From Corynebacterium sp. (GTDB taxonomy: Bacteria; Actinomycetota; Actinomycetes; Mycobacteriales; Mycobacteriaceae), in the NCBI RefSeq assembly GCF_030826625.1, contig NZ_JAPJNQ010000030.1, positions 1 through 24,729 of the forward strand: a DNA stretch of 24,729 nucleotides. The letters run 5' to 3'. Shown here piece by piece: positions 20,041-24,729 of the stretch. The notes beneath the pieces are model-generated. The model was given only the letters and a program-made list of their open reading frames with translations. It was not told the origin of the DNA and ran no database searches. How positions within the stretch are numbered: the first letter of the stretch is position 1; each line of letters starts with the position of its first letter. The position numbers were made by a program, and so were the translations under genes.

Positions 20041-21420
20041 ATGAATTCTTCCTTCCGCTCGCCTGGTGTACCGCAACCACCTGGTTCCGGAACAAAGCAG
20101 CTCACCCGCAGCCAACGACTCGACCGACTACCGCTTACCCGCGCGCACGGAAAATTACTAGGCGGTTCCGGTGTTGGTTGGGCGCTCGATGCCATGGACG
20201 TTGGGCTGATCTCGTTTGTGATGGCCGCGCTCGTCGCCCAGTGGGGGCTTTCACCTGGACAGGCATCGTGGTTGGGATCCATAGGTTTTGTGGGCATGGC
20301 CATTGGCGCTACGCTCGGCGGTCTGCTGGCAGATAAATTCGGCCGACGGCAAGTGTTTGCCGCCACGCTGTTGCTTTATGGCTTGGCGACGGGCGCATCT
20401 GCCCTGGCTGGTTCGCTGTCGTTGTTGATCATTTTGCGTTTTATCGTCGGACTCGGTCTGGGTGCGGAACTGCCTGTGGCCTCGACATACGTGGCCGAAT
20501 TTGCGCCACGTTCTATCCGCGGGCGCATGGTGGTGATTCTGGAAGCTTTCTGGGCCGTGGGCTGGATTCTCGCTGCGGTGATCGGCACATTTGTGGTGGC
20601 TTCTGGCGACAACGGTTGGCGTTGGGCACTGGCGTTAGGATGCATCCCAGCCATCTATGGCCTGGTGATCCGAATGGCGCTGCCGGAATCCGTGCGCTAC
20701 TTGGAAAGCCGCGGGAAAACACGCGAAGCCGAAAAAGTAGTGCAGGAATTTGAGGATTCCCCACGGCTGAAATGGCAAGCCAAGCGCTTGCCCAAGCGTA
20801 CCGACGACGTACAAGAAAACGCCGGTGTGCGGGGTGGAAAATCCATTTGGTCGCCATCTTTGCGGTCGCGTACCCGCAACCTATGGATCATCTGGTTCTG
20901 CATCAACTTGTCATACTATGGGGCTTTCATCTGGATCCCGTCATTACTGCACGACCAGGGCTTTAGCCTGGTGAAATCTTTCGGATTCACGCTGATTATC
21001 ACCTTGGCACAGCTTCCCGGCTATGCGGTAGCGGCTTGGTTGATTGAACGTTGGGGCAGACGGGCAACCTTGGCGACGTTTTTGGCGGGTTCAGCTATGG
21101 CAGCTGGTTTGTATGGTTTCAGTTCCACCGAAACGACGATCATTATCGCCGGATGCTTGCTCAGTTTCTTTAACTTGGGTGCCTGGGGCGCGCTGTACGC
21201 GATTGGGCCGGAGCTCTACCCAACGACGCTGCGCGGGACAGGAACTGGTGCCGCTGCTGGGTTCGGGCGCCTAGCATCGATCCTGGCTCCATTGTTAGTG
21301 CCGGTAGTTCTGAATATCGGCGGGCAAGGATTGTTATTTGTGCTGTTCGGGCTGAGCTTCGCGGTCGCTGCCGTTGCTGCATTCCAACTCCCGGAGCAAA
21401 AAGGTAAGCCATTGCGCTAG
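20041..21420 (+). CDS. MFS transporter, sugar/aromatic-acid (NiaP-like) type
   Basis: 459-residue inner-membrane permease with 12 predicted helices. A ~40-residue cytosolic N-terminus precedes helix 1, which carries the charged ALDAMDVGLISF motif. Other signatures: GGLLADKFGRRQVF (loop 2-3), RFIVGLGLGAELPVASTYVAEFAPRSIRGR (written in two parts: helix 4 RFIVGLGLGAELPVASTYVA and loop EFAPRSIRGR), LPESVRYLESRG at the end of the first half, a ~55-residue central loop, LIERWGRRATL (loop 8-9), and GPELYPTTLRGTGTG. These are features of sugar porters, niacin permeases (NiaP) and aromatic-acid carriers. The substrate cannot be read from sequence. It ends just before the IS-rich strip. Confidence 0.88.
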   Translation: MNSSFRSPGVPQPPGSGTKQLTRSQRLDRLPLTRAHGKLLGGSGVGWALDAMDVGLISFVMAALVAQWGLSPGQASWLGSIGFVGMAIGATLGGLLADKFGRRQVFAATLLLYGLATGASALAGSLSLLIILRFIVGLGLGAELPVASTYVAEFAPRSIRGRMVVILEAFWAVGWILAAVIGTFVVASGDNGWRWALALGCIPAIYGLVIRMALPESVRYLESRGKTREAEKVVQEFEDSPRLKWQAKRLPKRTDDVQENAGVRGGKSIWSPSLRSRTRNLWIIWFCINLSYYGAFIWIPSLLHDQGFSLVKSFGFTLIITLAQLPGYAVAAWLIERWGRRATLATFLAGSAMAAGLYGFSSTETTIIIAGCLLSFFNLGAWGALYAIGPELYPTTLRGTGTGAAAGFGRLASILAPLLVPVVLNIGGQGLLFVLFGLSFAVAAVAAFQLPEQKGKPLR

Positions 21421-21510
21421 TAGTTGTATTCTCAGATGGTTTGATTGATGCTCTAAAGAAAATCTAAGATTTCATACTGATATTCGTATAAGGTATTGCC
21501 ACAAACACTA

Positions 21511-21531
21511 AAGCGTCCTGGGTTTAGTTCC
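21511..21531. repeat. Left terminal inverted repeat of the deleted IS3 copy
   Basis: 21 bp beginning AAGCGTCCTGGG and ending TTTAGTTCC; exact reverse complement of 22037-22057. No matching 3-4 bp target duplication is visible outside the two ends. Confidence 0.9.
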
Positions 21532-22036
21532 TACCTCAGGTAAAGAAGAATTAGGCACTATGCCCAGAAAAGTATTCCGTCGAGTTTAAGGAGCAGGCGG
21601 TCCATCAGATCATTGAAATGGTCCGTTTGGAGTCCTGCTCACTACAGCGCCTACGAACAGGTCGGCGAGCTCCTCGGCGTATCACGCCATACATTACGGA
21701 CGTGGTACCGCGACAGTGCCTCCACACGAGATGGCCACACAACGCCGGATAGCGAAACAATGAAAGAAGAGCTTGGGGCGTCTGCGCCGAGACAACCGCG
21801 AACTGAAACGAGCAAACGGGATTTTTCAAAACTGCTTCGGCTTTTTCCGCAGCGGAACTCGACTACCCCCAAGGCCCGTGGGAGTCAGTGGGAGAAGTTG
21901 AGTTGGCGACCTTGCGGTGGGTGCATTGGTGGAGCACTAAGCGCCTTCACGAAGCATTTGGACTACGCCACCCCGCAGGAAGTAGAAATCGAGTACCACC
22001 TCACCCAGCCCGTCAATGCGGGGTAGTAAAAGAGGC

Positions 22037-22057
22037 GGAACTAAACCCAGGACGCTT
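22037..22057. repeat. Right terminal inverted repeat of the deleted IS3 copy
   Basis: 21 bp beginning GGAACTAAACCC and ending AGGACGCTT; exact reverse complement of the left end at 21511-21531. Confidence 0.9.
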
Positions 22058-22058
22058 C

Positions 22059-22477
22059 AAGCACCAAGAAGGCGACCAACGAGTCAGCAGCCACTCCGCA
22101 CCTCTTCCAAGAAAACCATCAGCCAGATCTGCCATACGTAGGAATACCTGCAGTTGTGTCAGAATCGAGAAGATTTTACACAGCTGCGTAGCTTGATCCA
22201 GATGTTATCGCTGGTACCAAGCTATATATCGGCGAAGCCCCGGGAGCGGATCATCAAAACTGGCAAAGGTGTGTTGGCTGCGTGTGAGCTTCACCCCGAG
22301 CGTTCGCTTGCCGAGCACTACAACCCGCTGGTGATGGCACCAGAGCTTCTTAAGGCACACGACGCTCTCGACCGTGAGGTTGATAAGGCGATGGGAGCAC
22401 CCCGCAAACTCACTACCGAGCGTCAGCGTCAAGAGATTCTGTTCGCTAACTACGTAAGTATGACCAGCACTACCTAG
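22059..22477 (+). pseudogene. Remnant of an MmeI-like DNA methyltransferase/restriction protein
   Basis: Two recognisable blocks in different frames. First, right after the IS3 end: KKATNESAATPHLFQENHQP, DLPYVGIPAVVSESRRFYTA (the iP-x-V-S-E-x-R-R-x-Y motif of the target-recognition region), an in-frame TAG at 22189-22191, then LDPDVIAGTKLYIGEAPGAD. Second, from ~22262 in the next frame: GVLAACELHPERSLAEHYNP, LLKAHDALDREVDKAMGA, ERQRQEILFANYVSMT, the normal C-terminal helix block of this family, stopping at 22477. The N-terminal nuclease and SAM-binding methylase domains are absent, a stretch between the blocks is lost, and the left side is cut at the IS3 end. No activity is possible. Confidence 0.75.
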
Positions 22478-22600
22478 TCAGAACACCTGCCACCAATCAA
22501 CCAAACACCAGAACGCTACCAAATACTGGCGGCAAACCGATCCTGAACAAAAACAAGATCAGTATCTACCAACTCGCCAGATAAGACCACTCATGAAAAT

Positions 22601-22646
22601 ATCTCTATCAGTTGGTGTCTGGTCGCTCCGTCCAACTAACAGAGAT
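22601..22646 (-). terminator. Hairpin downstream of the two-gene small-peptide cassette
   Basis: 15-bp stem between 22601-22615 and 22632-22646 with a 16-nt loop. Both imperfections become G-U pairs in minus-strand RNA but A-C mismatches in plus-strand RNA, so it suits the leftward transcript. ATATTTTC follows, a modest U run. Confidence 0.5.
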
Positions 22647-22675
22647 AAGTTCGTAATATGGAGAGACAATACGAT

Positions 22676-22867
22676 TTAAGCGTTTTGGTCTTCCTGGGCT
22701 TTTCTCCCCACGAGAAACGCGGAAAATATTCCAAGAAGTGTGCATATCACGGAGCTGAAAATCACTGGAGTTGATCGCACCTCCGGCAGCGATATCTGTA
22801 TTGCTAGTTCCGAAACCCCAATAGTCAAAGCGATCATGCTAAGAACAAATGGAAAAGGTTTATACAT
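22676..22867 (-). CDS. Small two-helix membrane protein (candidate immunity protein)
   Basis: 63 residues with two hydrophobic helices (~5-27, FPFVLSMIALTIGVSELAIQ; ~34-54, PVIFSSVICTLLGIFSAFLV), a short loop, and a charged cytosolic C-terminus (GRKAQEDQNA). AGGA lies 5 nt before ATG 22865-22867. The gene begins 29 bp after the stop of the Gly/Ala-rich peptide gene on the same strand and is followed by a hairpin. It is visibly more A/T-rich than the flanking core genes. Small membrane proteins encoded directly after a bacteriocin are commonly immunity proteins; here that is inference from size, topology and position only. Confidence 0.65.
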   Translation of the reverse strand: MYKPFPFVLSMIALTIGVSELAIQISLPEVRSTPVIFSSVICTLLGIFSAFLVGRKAQEDQNA

Positions 22868-22896
22868 TCGGTTCCTATCTCTTAGTGCTTAGGGGA

Positions 22897-23109
22897 TTAT
22901 CGTCCAGAGCATTCTGCGGCAGCTGCCCCCACGGAGCCAGCGATGCCCGCTGCTGCAACTGTGGCCAGCGGCCCTACTGGACCGGTAACGGGCGCGGACA
23001 AAATACCGGCCGCGCCACCTGCTACCGCTCCAACTGAAAATAGTACTCCTGAAGCGCAACCTGCAGCGCTACGATCTTCGGAACCTGAAAGGACTACTAC
23101 TTGATCCAT
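22897..23109 (-). CDS. Gly/Ala-rich peptide with two cysteines (bacteriocin-like precursor candidate)
   Basis: 70 residues. A short polar N-terminus (MDQVVVLSGSEDRSAAG) is followed by a Gly/Ala/Val/Ser-rich region of ~50 residues bounded by Cys18 and Cys67. It contains several GxxxG-type spacings (SVGAVAGGAAGILSAP, AAAGIAGSVGAAAAE) around a central VTGPVGP turn. The composition resembles the mature part of class II bacteriocins such as the lactobin/Blp type, but the usual double-glycine leader is not clear and no transporter or modification gene is seen nearby. The start is ATG 23107-23109, with AAGGAA about 9 nt upstream; an in-frame GTG at 23157 has no ribosome site. Alternatives: a small membrane toxin or a fragment of a larger Gly-rich protein. 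Confidence 0.55.
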   Translation of the reverse strand: MDQVVVLSGSEDRSAAGCASGVLFSVGAVAGGAAGILSAPVTGPVGPLATVAAAGIAGSVGAAAAECSGR

Positions 23110-23455
23110 AGGAACTTTTCCTTCATACTTTCCGGAAATATGATCTCCATTGTTCACAATTCAAGCGTTTGTGACGTCTGCTTCGAAACCGTTTTCATCC
23201 GCGGATTGGATCCGGTAGATAGGGGTTTCCATCTTTCTCTGCTTGGTCTACTTCACCAGGAGACATTAGATCATCTTTATCGCTTCCCCTTTCCGGGATA
23301 CTGGTTCCTGTCTGATGGCGGACACGTTAAATGCTAATGCAAAAGAAAACGGAGTTCAATAGTCGCCGTCTCTCTTGCACTGGGAGGATGTAAAGCTGTA
23401 ACAGCCCTCATACGCGCATGATGAGCAACTAACCACCCCGCCGCACGCACCTTAG
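23110..23455. other. Spacer upstream of the small-peptide cassette; no gene called
   Basis: On the minus strand there are only very short frames: a 19-codon frame from GTG 23334 whose TAA overlaps the ATG of a 23-codon frame (MSPGEVDQAEKDGNPYLPDP...), and a further 23-codon frame (METPIYRIQSADENGFEADV...). They look like pieces of one frameshifted hydrophilic protein, but nothing confirms this. A plus-strand frame at 23101-23337 starts without a ribosome site. No promoter stands out. Confidence 0.4.
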
Positions 23456-24411
23456 GTGACGGAACGTGTCTGCGGTGGTGTTACTCCGTGGGTGCGGGTT
23501 GAAGTGTCCCAGGTTGAGACCGTCCACGCAAGCAATCACCGCAACGGGGCGTACACCAAGACCATTGATTCTGGTTACGGGGATTTAGAAGTAACCGTGC
23601 CGAGGGATCGTGCTGGCACGTTTGCGCCCCAGATGGTGCCCAAAGGCTCCCGTCGGCTCAGAAGAACTCGACGACATGATTATCTCGCTGTACGCCAGTG
23701 GGATGACCGTGCGCGATATTTGCCACCATCTTTCCACCACCCTGGGGGTGGATATGAGCCCGGATACGATCAACGATCAGCACGATTACCGATGCGGTCT
23801 TGGACGAGGTCATGATCTGGCACAACCGCCAACTCGACGAGTTCTACCCAGTGATTTTCCTTGATGCGCTACGCGTGAAAATCCGCGATGGCCACCGCGT
23901 GGTCAATAAAGCCTGCCGGAAGCCGTGGAGGCAACCTGGCCGAATTCCATAGTGCAGACCTTCATTGTGCACCTGATTCGGGCTGCGAACCGGTGGGTGT
24001 CCCACCAGTACCAAACAACCGTCTCTCGCATGCTACGCGATATCTACACAGCTGCAATCCAGGACACCGCCCGTGCCAGCTTGGATGCTTTTAAGGCCAG
24101 TGAACTGGGGTGTAAATACCCGCAGTCGGTGAAAGTCTGGCGAGACGCGTGGGATCGGTTTGTGCCGTTTGTGAAGTTCCCGCCGGCGGCACGGCGGGTG
24201 TGTTACACCACGAATTCGATCGAGTCACTCAATGCTTAGGCTGCGTAAAGCTACTCGTAACCGGGGACAATTCCCCAACGATGCTGCCGCGCTGAAGACG
24301 CTGTGGTTGATGATCTGCAATATCGAAGATAAGCGTGCTGCCCAGCGAGCGAAGAAAGCCATCAACCAACTAGCCGTGGCTTACCCCAACCGTTTCGCGG
24401 ATTACTTGTAA
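23456..24411 (+). pseudogene. IS256-family (mutator) transposase, frameshifted and internally deleted
   Basis: Collinear transposase blocks in changing frames: NGAYTKTIDSGYGDLEVTVP and RDRAGTFAPQMVPKGSRRL; ELDDMIISLYASGMTVRDIC; TDAVLDEVMIWHNRQLDEFY and FLDALRVKIRDGHRVVNKA (first catalytic Asp region); then directly LPEAVEATWPNSIVQTFIVH, VCYTTNSIESLN, and LRKATRNRGQFPNDAAALKT to the TAA at 24409-24411. Frameshifts lie near 23650, 23775 and 24236. At about 23912 a segment of ~60-70 codons holding the second catalytic region is gone. The normal N-terminus before NGAYTK is not recognisable. Inactive. Confidence 0.85.
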
Positions 24412-24430
24412 ACAAACCCCACACACAAAA

Positions 24431-24450
24431 AATCGGATGAGGTTACCCTC
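24431..24450. repeat. Probable right end of the IS256-type element
   Basis: AATCGGATGAGGTTACCCTC follows the transposase stop by ~20 bp, the usual place for the right inverted repeat. No matching left end is found upstream of 23456, consistent with a truncated copy. Confidence 0.4.
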
Positions 24451-24456
24451 GTTTAG

Positions 24457-24486
24457 TGGACACCCGATTAGTGCGGATCTTGTGTC
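24457..24486. repeat. Probable left end of an incoming IS3-family element
   Basis: TGGACACCCGATTAGTGCGG begins with the TG typical of IS3 termini and lies 50 bp before orfA. The segment starts and ends with inverted GGACAC/TGTGTCC-like sequence. The partner end is outside the window. Confidence 0.55.
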
Positions 24487-24506
24487 CGTAAGAGAGGATG
24501 TTCATT

Positions 24507-24729
24507 GTGAGTCAACAGCGAAAGAAGTACACACCTGAGTATCGACGTGAAGCCGCGAACCTGGTAATCGAGTCGCAGCGCCCAATCGCTCATGTGGCTA
24601 AAGAAATCGGCGTCGGACCAGGTCTTTTAGGCCGGTGGGTAAAAAATGAGCGCGAACGCCGCGGATCCTCTGATGGGCTAAGCCAGGCCGATCTTCGCGC
24701 TGAAAATGCTCGTTTGCGCCGTGAATTAG
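24507..24729 (+). CDS. IS3-family transposase OrfA, cut by window edge
   Basis: First 74 codons of an orfA: SQQRKKYTPEYRREAANLVI (opening of the IS3/IS911 OrfA fold), HVAKEIGVGPGLLGRWVKNE (helix-turn-helix), then LSQADLRAENARLRREL, the leucine-zipper start before the frameshift region. Start GTG 24507-24509 has AGAGAGG about 10 nt upstream. The frame is intact to the window end, unlike the two decayed elements to its left, so this copy may be functional. It differs in sequence from the 21511 IS3 copy. Confidence 0.88.
   Translation, partial: MSQQRKKYTPEYRREAANLVIESQRPIAHVAKEIGVGPGLLGRWVKNERERRGSSDGLSQADLRAENARLRREL

Larger units (their letters stand above)
21511..22057 (+). mobile_element. 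IS3-family element with internal deletion and frameshifts
   Basis: About 550 bp between perfect 21-bp inverted repeats; complete IS3 elements are ~1.2-1.5 kb. From ATG 21560 the orfA product can be followed in pieces across three frames: MPRKVF, VEFKEQAVHQIIEMVRLESC, AYEQVGELLGVSRHTLRTWY (helix-turn-helix), then RRDNRELKRANGIFQ. It jumps into the last part of orfB (GEVELATLRWVHWWSTKRLH, then HLTQPVNAG), so the DDE catalytic core is missing. It cannot transpose by itself. Its right end abuts the MmeI-like remnant, which it or a related event truncated. Confidence 0.85.

Noticed and set aside
22897..23060. Reading the AAGC at residues 15-18 of the small peptide as a lipoprotein signal
   Set aside because: The preceding residues are acidic and polar, with neither a basic n-region nor a hydrophobic h-region.
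23101..23337. 78-codon plus-strand ORF
   Set aside because: It has a TTG start without a ribosome site and lies antisense to the leader of the small-peptide cassette; no protein-like pattern.
1..24729. tRNA or rRNA genes
   Set aside because: No cloverleaf with a TTCGA loop and CCA-type ending, and no rRNA-like stretch, was found on either strand by eye. A covariance-model scan would be needed to be certain.

Overview
The window is chromosomal DNA of an actinobacterium, almost certainly a Corynebacterium. The gene order guaA / guaB3-guaB2 / DUF5319 / rsdA-sigD / groEL1-groES / tsaD-rimI-tsaB / tsaE-alr / glmS / hydrolase / proline-rich operon / glmM is the one I know from Corynebacterium and, more spread out, from Mycobacterium tuberculosis (Rv3396c to Rv3441c). 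The His-rich GroEL C-terminus, the SigD/RsdA pair and the catalytic-Cys-less GuaB3 fit the same group.

Layout. 1-3998: GMP branch of purine synthesis (5' end of guaA, then guaB2-guaB3 as an operon) around a drug/metabolite transporter gene that has lost its middle (523-848), plus a DUF5319 gene. 4065-5641: ECF sigma factor SigD and its membrane anti-sigma RsdA, coupled by a stop/start overlap. 5642-5988: a gene-free interval with two 15-bp tandem repeat arrays and a strong terminator, where relatives carry a whiB3/whcB gene. 5989-8087: groES-groEL1 behind a promoter overlapped by a CIRCE operator. 8168-12799: a leftward cluster joining tRNA t6A synthesis (tsaD, tsaB, tsaE), ribosomal protein acetylation (rimI), a small anchored protein and alanine racemase (alr). 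12896-19931: amino-sugar supply for peptidoglycan (glmS, glmM) flanking a serine-less alpha/beta-hydrolase gene and a translationally coupled three-gene operon of unknown function. 20041-21420: a 12-helix MFS transporter.

21421-24729 is different: a decayed accessory strip. It holds a deleted IS3-family copy with both terminal inverted repeats, the C-terminal remnant of an MmeI-like restriction-methylation protein, a two-gene low-complexity cassette (a Gly/Ala-rich 70-residue peptide with two cysteines followed by a 63-residue two-helix membrane protein, resembling a bacteriocin/immunity pair), a frameshifted and deleted IS256-family transposase, and the start of a further IS3-family element running off the window.

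Themes. Five genes (guaA, glmS, the hydrolase, glmM, the MFS gene) have a TANNNT box ending exactly 7 nt before the start codon and no usable Shine-Dalgarno, as expected for leaderless mRNAs. Short tandem repeats with 12-18-bp units recur in spacers, mostly just after stop codons. The leader between glmM and the three-gene operon can fold so that it masks the operon's Shine-Dalgarno.

All calls come from reading the sequence; no database search was run. Family names rest on remembered motifs.
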